In this document: piece by piece, positions 35,601 to 43,448 of the stretch | Position numbering within the stretch: the first letter of the stretch is position 1 | Layout of the letters: each line of letters starts with the position of its first letter | Assembly: GCA_017399945.1 (NCBI GenBank) | Contig: JAFQAQ010000005.1 | Span: forward strand, 62,001 to 126,000 | Length of the DNA stretch: 64,000 nt | Direction: 5' to 3' | DNA from: Clostridia bacterium | GTDB lineage: Bacteria; Bacillota; Clostridia; Christensenellales; Borkfalkiaceae | Notes under the pieces: model-generated | What the model saw: only the letters and a program-made list of their open reading frames with translations | Told to the model about the DNA's origin: nothing | The model's database searches: none | Made by a program: the position numbers and the translations under genes

Positions 35601-36692
35601 ATGCGTAGAAGTTTAATTGATATTTTGGATTTATCCATTGACGAATTAAATGAGTTAATGGACGTTGCCGTTGATATTGCAGATAACCCAAATAAGTATA
35701 ACGATAGTTGTAAGGGTAAAATACTTGCTACTTTGTTTTTTGAACCTTCTACTAGAACGCGTTTTTCCTTTGAAGCTGCAATGTACGAACTAGGTGGACA
35801 AGTTATCGGTTTTTCCGATGCTAAAAACTCGTCCGTATCTAAGGGTGAAAGTATTGCGGATACTGCAAAAACTATAAGTTGTTATGCTGATATTATCGCA
35901 ATGCGTCATCCACTTGCCGGTGCGCCGTTGGTTGCTGCTCAAAGTGCTTCTGTTCCCGTTATTAACGCGGGCGACGGTGGACATTGTCATCCGACTCAAA
36001 CTCTTGCTGATCTTTTGACTATACGCAGAGAAAAAGGTGGTTTTGACAATTTGGTCGTTGGTTTTTGTGGGGACCTTAAATACGGAAGAACCGTTCATTC
36101 ACTTATAACGGCTCTTGCTAGATATAAGGGTATTAAAATAGTTTTAATTTCGCCCGAAGAGTTAAAACTTCCTTTTTACGTTAAAAGGGAACTTGACTTA
36201 AAAGGTGTTTCGTATCGTGAAACCAATGATTTAGAAAATGCATTGGGAGAACTCGATATTCTTTACATGACGAGAGTTCAAAAAGAAAGGTTTGCTAGTA
36301 TTGAAGAATACGAAAGACTAAAAGATTGTTATATTCTTAACGAGCAAAAGATGAAGTTTGCAAAGCCTGATACTTGCATTTTGCATCCGTTGCCTAGGGT
36401 AAACGAAATAAGTGTTGCTATTGATAACGATCCACGTGCTTGCTACTTTAAACAAGTATTGAACGGGAAATATATGCGTATGGCACTCATTTTAAAACTG
36501 CTTTCAGAAGATAAACCGGTAGACCAATTGGATTACCTTTCTCGTTGTGAAAAGGTGGAAATTAAGGGTGCTGTTTGTTCTAACCCTAAGTGTATTACTC
36601 AAACTGAGCAAGAGTTAGGGCAGTCGTTTAAGTTGGTTGACAAGGAATATAATATTCATCGTTGTGTATACTGCGAAAAGAAAGTTAGATAA
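35601..36692 (+). CDS. pyrB: aspartate carbamoyltransferase fused to the PyrI zinc domain
   Basis: Makes carbamoyl aspartate. Residues about 1-305 are a complete catalytic chain: [13 protein letters not shown], the SKGESIADT loop, [20 protein letters not shown], and [11 protein letters not shown]. After a linker the last 40 residues hold four cysteines in the PyrI zinc pattern (CSNPKC at about 325 and CVYC at about 356). E. coli PyrI has 153 residues, with an N-terminal nucleotide-binding domain before the zinc domain; that allosteric domain is missing here. The protein should therefore keep the zinc domain's structural contact but not classic CTP/ATP control. Last gene of the pyr operon, four bases after pyrE. 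Confidence 0.92.
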   Translation: MRRSLIDILDLSIDELNELMDVAVDIADNPNKYNDSCKGKILATLFFEPSTRTRFSFEAAMYELGGQVIGFSDAKNSSVSKGESIADTAKTISCYADIIAMRHPLAGAPLVAAQSASVPVINAGDGGHCHPTQTLADLLTIRREKGGFDNLVVGFCGDLKYGRTVHSLITALARYKGIKIVLISPEELKLPFYVKRELDLKGVSYRETNDLENALGELDILYMTRVQKERFASIEEYERLKDCYILNEQKMKFAKPDTCILHPLPRVNEISVAIDNDPRACYFKQVLNGKYMRMALILKLLSEDKPVDQLDYLSRCEKVEIKGAVCSNPKCITQTEQELGQSFKLVDKEYNIHRCVYCEKKVR

Positions 36693-36719
36693 ATTTTTGG
36701 TTTAAATTCAAAATAGGGG

Positions 36720-36748
36720 TTGAAATTTTTTTAGATGTATGTTAAAAT
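36720..36748 (+). promoter_or_regulatory. uraA-upp promoter
   Basis: TTGAAA (36720-36725), 17-base spacer, TAAAAT (36743-36748). Transcription would start near 36755, only a few bases before the ribosome binding site of the leader peptide. Confidence 0.65.
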
Positions 36749-36766
36749 TTTGCTAATGGTGAAATT

Positions 36767-36856
36767 ATGGTAAATATACGTCAATGTAAAATTTCATATA
36801 CTCGTCATTTTGATATAGGGATATTTTCCCCTTTTTTAGGAAAGAGAGTCTTTTAA
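36767..36856 (+). CDS. putative 29-residue attenuator leader peptide of uraA
   Basis: A short frame of 29 codons starts at ATG 36767, four bases after GGTGA, an extended Shine-Dalgarno match. Its TAA (36854-36856) is the last triplet of the 5' arm of the following terminator. Codons 19-24 (IFSPFL) are encoded by a U-rich tract, ATATTTTCCCCTTTTTTA, preceded by GGG that can pair with the CCC inside it. This is the layout of E. coli pyrL before pyrBI, where a translating ribosome that follows RNA polymerase closely, when UTP is scarce, prevents the terminator. The peptide itself shows no resemblance I recognise. Too short for routine gene calling. Confidence 0.55.
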   Translation: MVNIRQCKISYTRHFDIGIFSPFLGKRVF

Positions 36857-36879
36857 ATGTGTTTTAAAAGACTTTTTTT
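36847..36879 (+). terminator. attenuator terminator in the uraA leader
   Basis: A perfect 10-bp stem AGTCTTTTAA/TTAAAAGACT (36847-36856 with 36864-36873) with a 7-base loop and seven T. It lies between the uraA promoter and uraA, so it controls read-through into uraA-upp; it could also stop transcripts coming from pyrB. Confidence 0.85.
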
Positions 36880-36914
36880 ATACGTTTAGAAAAATTTATT
36901 GGAGGTTTTTACAA

Positions 36915-38351
36915 ATGAACAACGTAAATCTTGTTTACGGCGTTAAGGACAAGCCTGGCTTTTGGAAGACAATACTATTTGCTCTTCAACAAGTTCTAGC
37001 TATTTTGGCTGCAACTATCGTAGTTCCCGTTATTATCAATGGTAACTCTGCTGAAAACGCAGCCGCTGGCATTGGTGTGGCTTCTAACATGTCGCAGTCT
37101 GCTGCGCTTTTCGGAGCTGGTGTAGGTACTATCGTGTATCTATTATTCACCAAATTTAGAAGCCCTGTTTTCCTAGGTTCTTCTTTTGCGTTCTTAGGCT
37201 CTATGACTGCTGCCTTTGCAGGTGCTACTTCTGCTTCCGCAGGATATTTAGGAATTATCGTAGGTGCAGTTTTTGCTGGTCTAGTATACGTGATTATTGC
37301 ATTAGTCGTTAAGTTTGTAGGCGTTAATTGGATTGATAAACTTATGCCCGCCGCAGTAATTGGACCGACCGTTGCCGTTATCGGTTTATCTTTATCCGGT
37401 AATGCGGTTGGTGATTTAACTAAGGGCTATGCATCTTGCAGTCCTTGGGTTGCTTTGCTTTGTGGTTTAGTAACCTTAATAACCGTTATTATTTGTTCGG
37501 TATATGGCAAAAAGATGCTTAAAATTATACCTTTCATAATTGGTATTTTGGCAGGTTATGCCTTAGGTGCTATCTTCACCATAATCGGTACTGTTGCTGA
37601 CGTTCCTGAACTTATCGTTATTAATTTTAGTTTATTTAAGGATATGCAATGGCTTCCTGAATTTACTTTTGTAGAAGTAATTGAAGGTTTTGGTGAAATT
37701 AAGGATTTTGGTTCTTTATTGGTTACCGTTGCAGTTGCTTATATTCCCGTTGCATTCGTAGTATTTGCTGAACACCTTGCTGACCATAAGAACATTTCTT
37801 CTATAATTGGTACCGACTTAACCAAGGATCCTGGTTTGCATAGAACTCTTCTTGGCGACGGTATTGGCTCCATGGCTGGCGCATTCTTTGGCGGTTGCCC
37901 AAATACTACTTATGGAGAATCCGTTGGTTGTGTTGCAATTTCTGGAAATGCTTCTGTCGTTACTATTCTTGGCGCTGCTATCATTTGTATTCTTGCTGCG
38001 TTCTTTGCACCTTTCGTAACCCTACTCGCAACTATTCCATCTTGCGTAATGGGTGGCGTTTGCTTTGCTTTATATGGATTTATCGCTGTATCTGGATTAA
38101 AGATGGTTCAAAAAGTTGATCTTAACGAAAATGGAAATCTCTTTACAGTTTCCACTATCTTAATCGCAGGTGTTGGTGGATTAGTTCTTAATATCGGTAA
38201 AGTTACTTTAACCGCAGTTGCGTGTGCACTTATTCTTGGTATTATCGTTAACTTGATTTCTAAGAAGGGAACTAAAAAAGCTGATTGTGCGGAAGGTTGT
38301 GACGGTTGCTCTGAAGAGGACGTTTGTGTTAAAGACGTTAATGATAAATAA
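36915..38351 (+). CDS. uraA: uracil permease (NCS2 family) with cysteine-rich tail
   Basis: Proton-coupled uracil importer of the inner membrane. The 478 residues have about 12-14 membrane segments, an N-terminal YGVKDKPGFWKTILFALQQ, VFAEHLADHKN (the conserved helix 8 motif) and FGGCPNTTYGESVG (helix 10 half-helix region). After the last helix comes a hydrophilic tail of about 25 residues with four closely spaced cysteines (CAEGCDGC then VC), which I do not know from UraA and which could bind a metal. TTGGAGG before ATG. Followed by upp, so uracil is imported and converted to UMP. Confidence 0.93.
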   Translation: MNNVNLVYGVKDKPGFWKTILFALQQVLAILAATIVVPVIINGNSAENAAAGIGVASNMSQSAALFGAGVGTIVYLLFTKFRSPVFLGSSFAFLGSMTAAFAGATSASAGYLGIIVGAVFAGLVYVIIALVVKFVGVNWIDKLMPAAVIGPTVAVIGLSLSGNAVGDLTKGYASCSPWVALLCGLVTLITVIICSVYGKKMLKIIPFIIGILAGYALGAIFTIIGTVADVPELIVINFSLFKDMQWLPEFTFVEVIEGFGEIKDFGSLLVTVAVAYIPVAFVVFAEHLADHKNISSIIGTDLTKDPGLHRTLLGDGIGSMAGAFFGGCPNTTYGESVGCVAISGNASVVTILGAAIICILAAFFAPFVTLLATIPSCVMGGVCFALYGFIAVSGLKMVQKVDLNENGNLFTVSTILIAGVGGLVLNIGKVTLTAVACALILGIIVNLISKKGTKKADCAEGCDGCSEEDVCVKDVNDK

Positions 38352-38367
38352 TTATTAGGAAAATAGT

Positions 38368-39006
38368 ATGAAAAATTATAATAACGTTTTTATTTTAGAT
38401 CACCCTTTAATTAGACATAAACTAGCTATTATTAGAAATAAAAACACGGATACTAAACAGTTTAGGGAAGTAATTAAGGAATTGGCAACGTTGATGGCGT
38501 ATGAGAGTTTTAAGGACGTTCCAACTCAAGAAATTGAAGTGGAAACTCCTTTGGAAAAAGTTACCCAAACCGTTGTTAAAGAAAATTCTATTGCAATAGT
38601 TCCTATTCTTCGTGCTGGTCTTGGTATGGTTGATGGTATTTTAACCCTTTTCCCAGCGGCTAAGGTTGGGCATATAGGTCTATATCGTGATGAGGAAACT
38701 TTTGAGCCAAAAGAATATTATTGCAAACTTCCCGTTGGAATTGACGAAAAGGTTGTAATGGTAGTTGATCCAATGCTTGCTACGGGTGGAAGTGCGTGTG
38801 ACGCAATCGCAATGCTTAAAAAGCGTGGTTGTAAAAAAATTAAGTTGTTATCTATCATAGGAGCACCCGAAGGTGTTTCTAAGGTTGCAGAAACGCATCC
38901 TGACGTTGAAATTTACGTTTCTACTTTGGATAGAGAACTTAATGAAAATTGTTATATTCTCCCAGGACTTGGAGATGCCGGAGATAGAATTTTCGGTACG
39001 AAATAG
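38368..39006 (+). CDS. upp: uracil phosphoribosyltransferase
   Basis: Converts uracil and PRPP to UMP. The 212 residues have [32 protein letters not shown], the PRPP loop [12 protein letters not shown] and the uracil-binding end [15 protein letters not shown]. Downstream of uraA with 16 bases between, in the usual permease-enzyme salvage pair. AGGAAAATAG before ATG; a strong terminator follows. Confidence 0.97.
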   Translation: MKNYNNVFILDHPLIRHKLAIIRNKNTDTKQFREVIKELATLMAYESFKDVPTQEIEVETPLEKVTQTVVKENSIAIVPILRAGLGMVDGILTLFPAAKVGHIGLYRDEETFEPKEYYCKLPVGIDEKVVMVVDPMLATGGSACDAIAMLKKRGCKKIKLLSIIGAPEGVSKVAETHPDVEIYVSTLDRELNENCYILPGLGDAGDRIFGTK

Positions 39007-39022
39007 TTTTTTAATAAAAAAC

Positions 39023-39053
39023 AAAAAAGGTGGATGTTTATCCACCTTTTTTT
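39023..39053 (+). terminator. bidirectional terminator after upp
   Basis: A stem of up to 13 bp, AAAAAAGGTGGAT/ATCCACCTTTTTT, with loop GTTT. A- and T-runs on both sides let it end upp and the convergent membrane gene. Confidence 0.93.
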
Positions 39054-39061
39054 ATCATTTT

Positions 39062-39331
39062 TTAGTTTCTTTTCTCTTTTAGTAGTTTAACAAAATAAAC
39101 GAATATATTACACGAAACAACGATTAGGTTAAATATATAAATATAAAAAACGTAACTAAAATCACCTTTAATTATTTTAGCGCTTGTTCCTGCAATATAT
39201 CCAAGCGTAATTAAGAGTATAAACCAAATGTTTATGTTTTTATAAGAAGATGCTTTAAGGTTTTTTAATAATGCTACTGGCCAAGATAACCCAAAACAAA
39301 TCAACATAACTGCTTCTAATGCCGTTGCCAT
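39062..39331 (-). CDS. small three-helix membrane protein, SemiSWEET/PQ-loop-like
   Basis: An 89-residue integral membrane protein with three predicted helices (about 5-22, 34-51 and 58-80) and a basic end (KLLKEKRN). The first helix ICFGLSWPVALLKNLKA, followed by a short loop, resembles the triple-helix bundle of SemiSWEET/PQ-loop proteins, which dimerise to move small sugars, but the exact PQ motif is missing. It has its own consensus promoter and CGGAGAG ribosome binding site, so it is a real gene. It is convergent with upp and divergent from gpmI. Function unknown. Confidence 0.75.
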   Translation of the reverse strand: MATALEAVMLICFGLSWPVALLKNLKASSYKNINIWFILLITLGYIAGTSAKIIKGDFSYVFYIYIFNLIVVSCNIFVYFVKLLKEKRN

Positions 39332-39361
39332 ATTCGTCTCTCCGATTTTATAGTTTTTTAT

Positions 39362-39390
39362 AGTATAACAAGGTGACGTTTTTTTGTCAA
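39362..39390 (-). promoter_or_regulatory. promoter of the small membrane gene
   Basis: On the - strand TTGACA (39390-39385), 17-base spacer, TATACT (39367-39362), one base from consensus. Confidence 0.85.
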
Positions 39391-39409
39391 TTTATTGGGT
39401 GAAATATAG

Positions 39410-39438
39410 TTGCTAAAAAAAATAAAAAGATATATAAT
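39410..39438 (+). promoter_or_regulatory. gpmI promoter
   Basis: TTGCTA (39410-39415), 17-base spacer, TATAAT (39433-39438). With the divergent promoter it lies in an AT-rich 145-base gap. Confidence 0.7.
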
Positions 39439-39476
39439 ATTTATATAATTATGAAAAATTTTATGGAGTTAGCTAA

Positions 39477-41051
39477 ATGAAAAAATCTCCCACTTGTTTA
39501 ATTATAATGGATGGCTACGGCTACAATCCGGATAGATGTGGAAACGCTATATGTAAAGCAGACAGCAAGAACGTTAGAGCTTATATGAAGGATTATCCTT
39601 CTTCCTATATTGGTGCTAGTGGTATGGACGTTGGCCTTCCAGAAGGTCAAATGGGCAATTCTGAAGTAGGGCATCTTAACATGGGCGCTGGTAGAATTGT
39701 TTATCAAGACCTTACTAAAATTACCAAGTCCATTGCTGACGGAGATTTCTTTACTAATAAGGCATTACTTAAAGCAGTTGACAATGCAGTTAATAACGGA
39801 AAAAAATTGCATTTATACGGTTTGCTATCAACTGGTGGCGTGCATTCTCATATAACTCACGTTTACGCCTTATTAAAACTTGCTAAGGAAAAGGGCGTAA
39901 AAGAAACTTACGTGCATTGTTTCCTTGACGGTAGAGATACCGATCCGAAATCTGGTGAGGGTTTCGTTGCTGATCTTCAAGCTGAAATTGATAGACTTAA
40001 CTACGGCGTGATTGCCTCGGTTTGTGGCAGATATTACGTAATGGATAGAGACAATAACTGGGATAGAGTAGAAAAAGCATATGATATGCTTACTATCGGT
40101 ACGGGTGTTAAGGTGGATAACGCAATTCGTGCCATAGAAGATAGTTATAAAAAGGGTGTTACCGACGAGTTTATGTTACCTACGAACGTTTGTGTGGACG
40201 GTAAGCCCGTTGGGCTTATTGAAAAGGGCGACTCAGTTATATTCTTTAACTTCCGTCCCGATAGAGCTAGACAAATTACTAGGGCGGTTTCACAAAGCGA
40301 ATTTTCGCCACGTTTTGACGAAAAGGCGGGTAAGAACGTTTACTTTGAAAGAAAAAGTGGTTTTCTTGCTCCTGTATATACTGGATTTGCCGTTTACGAC
40401 TCTTCTTTTAAGGACGTGAACGTTGCGTTCCCTCCGGAAGAACTTAATAACACGTTGCCTCAATATCTTGCAAAAATTGGCAAAACTCAATTGCATATAG
40501 CTGAAACCGAAAAATACGCGCACGTTACTTTCTTCTTTAACGCAAAGTTAGAAGCTCCCGTTGAAGGTGAAACTAGAATAGTAATTCCTTCGCCTGCGGT
40601 TGCAACTTACGACTTAAAACCTGAAATGAGCGCTTATGAAGTGACGGACAAAGTTCTTGAAGAACTTGACAAGGCTTGTTACGACGTTGTTATATTGAAC
40701 TATGCTAACTGCGATATGGTTGGTCATACGGGGGTGTTTGAAGCAGCGGTTAAAGCTGTTGAGGCAGTTGACGAATGCGTTAAAAAGGTAGTAGACAAAG
40801 TGCTTGATATGGGTGGTACGGCAATTATTACTGCCGACCACGGTAACGCGGATAAAATGATGGAAAAGGACGGTTCTCCTTTTACAGCGCATACTACAAA
40901 CGTCGTTCCATTTATTCTTGTTGGAGAGAAGTTTAAGAACGTTTCTATCAAAGAAGGTGGTAGACTTTGTGACGTTGCTCCCACGCTTTTAGAAGTTATG
41001 GGTGTTGAAATACCTTCTGAAATGACGGGAATTTCCTTAATTAATAAATAA
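39477..41051 (+). CDS. gpmI: 2,3-bisphosphoglycerate-independent phosphoglycerate mutase
   Basis: Interconverts 3- and 2-phosphoglycerate with two Mn ions and a phosphoserine intermediate. The 524 residues show the alkaline-phosphatase-type metal sites MDGYGYNP and TADHGNADKM, the phospho-acceptor serine in QMGNSEVGHLNMGAG, HCFLDGRDT and NFRPDRARQ. Normal length. In many Bacillota this gene lies directly after tpiA; here 39 kb of biosynthetic genes come between. TGGAG before ATG. Confidence 0.97.
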   Translation: MKKSPTCLIIMDGYGYNPDRCGNAICKADSKNVRAYMKDYPSSYIGASGMDVGLPEGQMGNSEVGHLNMGAGRIVYQDLTKITKSIADGDFFTNKALLKAVDNAVNNGKKLHLYGLLSTGGVHSHITHVYALLKLAKEKGVKETYVHCFLDGRDTDPKSGEGFVADLQAEIDRLNYGVIASVCGRYYVMDRDNNWDRVEKAYDMLTIGTGVKVDNAIRAIEDSYKKGVTDEFMLPTNVCVDGKPVGLIEKGDSVIFFNFRPDRARQITRAVSQSEFSPRFDEKAGKNVYFERKSGFLAPVYTGFAVYDSSFKDVNVAFPPEELNNTLPQYLAKIGKTQLHIAETEKYAHVTFFFNAKLEAPVEGETRIVIPSPAVATYDLKPEMSAYEVTDKVLEELDKACYDVVILNYANCDMVGHTGVFEAAVKAVEAVDECVKKVVDKVLDMGGTAIITADHGNADKMMEKDGSPFTAHTTNVVPFILVGEKFKNVSIKEGGRLCDVAPTLLEVMGVEIPSEMTGISLINK

Positions 41052-41067
41052 AATTACCCTAAAACAG

Positions 41068-41096
41068 TTGAAAAAATGTTTTTAATATGATACAAT
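41068..41096 (+). promoter_or_regulatory. secG promoter
   Basis: TTGAAA (41068-41073), 17-base spacer, TACAAT (41091-41096), followed by a short leader and AAGGAG before secG. Confidence 0.75.
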
Positions 41097-41147
41097 ACCT
41101 TTGTTTTTAGACGAACAACCTAAATTAAACGGTTAAGGAGAATTTAT

Positions 41148-41453
41148 ATGAATTTATTAGACATGCTTTTAGCGCAAAGCAGTGTGTTCAATAATATATG
41201 GCACAGTGGATTAAAAATTGCTTTATTGGTAATAATGGCTATTTGTGGTTTGTTTATTATCTTAGTAGTTTTATTTCAACCCGGAAACTCTTCTGGTATT
41301 AGTGCTCTCGGTGGAACTACCGAAACTTTTTTAGGCAAGAATAAAAGTAAAACCTTCGAACATAAAATGAAGGTTTTGACTGTTGTAAGTTCTATTATTA
41401 TGGCAGTTTTATGTATTATTTTTGCTATCATTGCAAGCATTTTTGGTGTTTAA
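41148..41453 (+). CDS. secG: preprotein translocase subunit SecG
   Basis: Small SecYEG partner in the cytoplasmic membrane. The 101 residues have two helices (about 23-43 and 77-98) linked by the family's glycine-rich loop: VVLFQPGNSSGISALGG and ETFLGKNKSKT. A short N-terminal extension precedes the first helix. AAGGAG seven bases before ATG. It precedes rnr-smpB-ssrA as in Bacillus. SecY is encoded 21 kb downstream. Confidence 0.93.
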   Translation: MNLLDMLLAQSSVFNNIWHSGLKIALLVIMAICGLFIILVVLFQPGNSSGISALGGTTETFLGKNKSKTFEHKMKVLTVVSSIIMAVLCIIFAIIASIFGV

Positions 41454-41473
41454 TTGATAAAAAGGTTATTTGC

Positions 41474-41501
41474 GGCGGTTCTTTATAGAATCGCCTTTTT
41501 T
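41474..41501 (+). terminator. terminator of secG, abutting the rnr start
   Basis: A 9-bp stem GGCGGTTCT/AGAATCGCC (one G-T pair) with a 4-base loop and six T. Its T-run ends five bases before the rnr ATG. Confidence 0.85.
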
Positions 41502-41506
41502 ATTTT

Positions 41507-43408
41507 ATGAAAAGAAAACTTATTGAAGGAACCATTCAAGGGAACGAAAAGGGTTATGGCTTTTTAATTCCTTTCGATACTGAGTTAGAAGATTTTTTTA
41601 TACCACACGGTGAACTTAGGGGAGCGATGCACAAAGACACCGTTTTATGCGAGGCGACTTCCGAAAAGGGAGAGCGCACTGTTGCGCGCGTTCTTAAAAT
41701 TATAGAGCGTGGTCTTTATGAAATTGTCGGGACGTATACCTCTTCAAGGAGTGGGGGCTTTGTTAAACCAGACGATAAAAAATATTTTTCGGATATCTTT
41801 ATTCCATCGGGAAAAGGGGTAAGGGCTAAAACAGGCGATAAAGTCGTGTGTAAAATTTACGCATTTCCTCATGGAAAATGTCCAGAAGGACTAATTAAGG
41901 AAATTCTAGGCAAAAGATTCACTCGTTTAGCTGAATTAAAAAGCATAGAAAAAGCGTATGGGCTAGAAAACGTTTATCCCAAAAAAGCACAAACGTATGC
42001 TAATGATTTAAAAGCACCAACCGAACAAGACCTTGTAGATAGGTGTGATTATAGAAATCTTTTAACTATGACGATAGATGGAGAAGATTCGCGCGATTTT
42101 GACGATGCCGTTTCAATTGAAAAACATAAAGATGGAAGTTATCTTCTTGGTGTGCATATAGCCGACGTTACTCATTACGTAAAAGAGGGGTGTCCTATTG
42201 ACGTGGAAGCCTATAAACGTGGGACTAGCGTTTATTTTCCTGAATCCGTTATACCTATGCTTCCCGAGAAATTATGTAACGATTTATGTTCGCTTATTAG
42301 TGGGGTTGATAGGCTTACTTTATCTTGCATGATTTCGATTGATAAAAAAGGTAGAGTTTACGATTACACCTTAAAAAAATCCGTTATCAATAGTAAAGCA
42401 AGGCTTACTTATAATAAGGTTCAGGCTATTATTGACGGCGATAAGAAACTAGTTAAAGAATATTCAAAAGTTGCTAGTTCTATATATTTGATGAACGAAC
42501 TTACCGACCTTTTAATTAGATGTAGAGAGAAGAACGGATACGTTAATTTAGACGTTAAGGAAAGTTTGGTGTCCGTTGATCAAAAAGGTCAAATTTCCGT
42601 ATCTGCAACTCCGAGAGATAAGGCGCATAGGATAATAGAGGAGTTTATGATTCTAGCGAACGTATGCATAGCTACGTTTGCTTATGAAAATAAAATTCCA
42701 TTTATATATAGAGTGCATGAAAGACCAGATCAAGCCAAATATGAATTTTTTTTGTCCTTTTTGGCTGGTCTTGGATTAAACGTGAAGTATAACGAAAATC
42801 TTTCATCCGTAGACTATCAAAATATCTTGGATAATACGGTAAATCACCCCGCGTTTAACGTTATAAATCGCGTGATGTTAAGATCTATGCAAAAGGCTAA
42901 ATATAGTGATTTGTGTAAGCAGCACTTTGGACTTGGCGAAGAATACTATTGTCATTTTACTTCGCCTATAAGAAGATATCCTGACCTTTACGTTCATAGA
43001 ATATTAAAGGAATTTTTAGCAAACGGTAAAGACTTTGTGTTTAAAAAGTATTCATCGGTTGCTTCGGCAGTAGCTTTAAAAAGTTCTCAAAACGAACGCA
43101 ACGCCATGGAAGCTGAACGAGCAGTTGACGATTACTATAAAGTACTTTATATAAGCAGTTTTTTGGGAGAACAATTTGAAGGCGTTATCAGTGGCGTTAC
43201 GTCTTTTGGTATTTTTGTTGAGCTTGCAAACGGTATTGAAGGGTTGGTTAAAATTGAAAGTTTAGAAGGCGGGCAATATTCGTTTGACGATAGAAGATTC
43301 GTTTTATCGGATGGAGTTCACAAATATAAACTAGGTGAAAGTGTAACCATAGTGGTTGCTGGGGTGAATATGGCTGAGAAACGCGCTGAATTTACCTTGG
43401 TTTGTTAA
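41507..43408 (+). CDS. rnr: ribonuclease R
   Basis: Processive 3'-5' exoribonuclease that degrades structured RNA and, with SmpB-tmRNA, faulty mRNA. The 633 residues comprise cold-shock-like RNA-binding domains (about 1-150), the RNB catalytic domain with DGEDSRDFDDAVSIE at about 190 and HFTSPIRRYPDLYVHR near 490, and a C-terminal S1 domain (FEGVISGVTSFGIFVELAN, about 555-630). It is shorter than typical 700-800-residue RNase R: no N-terminal helix-turn-helix and no lysine-rich tail. The ATG lies five bases after the secG terminator T-run and has no ribosome binding site; no better in-frame start is visible downstream before the conserved region. Confidence 0.93.
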   Translation: MKRKLIEGTIQGNEKGYGFLIPFDTELEDFFIPHGELRGAMHKDTVLCEATSEKGERTVARVLKIIERGLYEIVGTYTSSRSGGFVKPDDKKYFSDIFIPSGKGVRAKTGDKVVCKIYAFPHGKCPEGLIKEILGKRFTRLAELKSIEKAYGLENVYPKKAQTYANDLKAPTEQDLVDRCDYRNLLTMTIDGEDSRDFDDAVSIEKHKDGSYLLGVHIADVTHYVKEGCPIDVEAYKRGTSVYFPESVIPMLPEKLCNDLCSLISGVDRLTLSCMISIDKKGRVYDYTLKKSVINSKARLTYNKVQAIIDGDKKLVKEYSKVASSIYLMNELTDLLIRCREKNGYVNLDVKESLVSVDQKGQISVSATPRDKAHRIIEEFMILANVCIATFAYENKIPFIYRVHERPDQAKYEFFLSFLAGLGLNVKYNENLSSVDYQNILDNTVNHPAFNVINRVMLRSMQKAKYSDLCKQHFGLGEEYYCHFTSPIRRYPDLYVHRILKEFLANGKDFVFKKYSSVASAVALKSSQNERNAMEAERAVDDYYKVLYISSFLGEQFEGVISGVTSFGIFVELANGIEGLVKIESLEGGQYSFDDRRFVLSDGVHKYKLGESVTIVVAGVNMAEKRAEFTLVC

Positions 43409-43413
43409 TTTGC

Positions 43414-43442
43414 TTGCAAAAACACAAAAAAAGATATAAAAT
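43414..43442 (+). promoter_or_regulatory. putative smpB promoter close to the start codon
   Basis: TTGCAA (43414-43419), 17-base spacer, TAAAAT (43437-43442), the same hexamers as the tetR promoter. Transcription would begin about seven bases on, at the smpB ATG, giving a leaderless mRNA. Confidence 0.55.
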
Positions 43443-43448
43443 TAGATT

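Noticed and set aside
36749-36850. PyrR binding loop before uraA
   Set aside because: No GAGAGG-type loop or matching antiterminator could be found.
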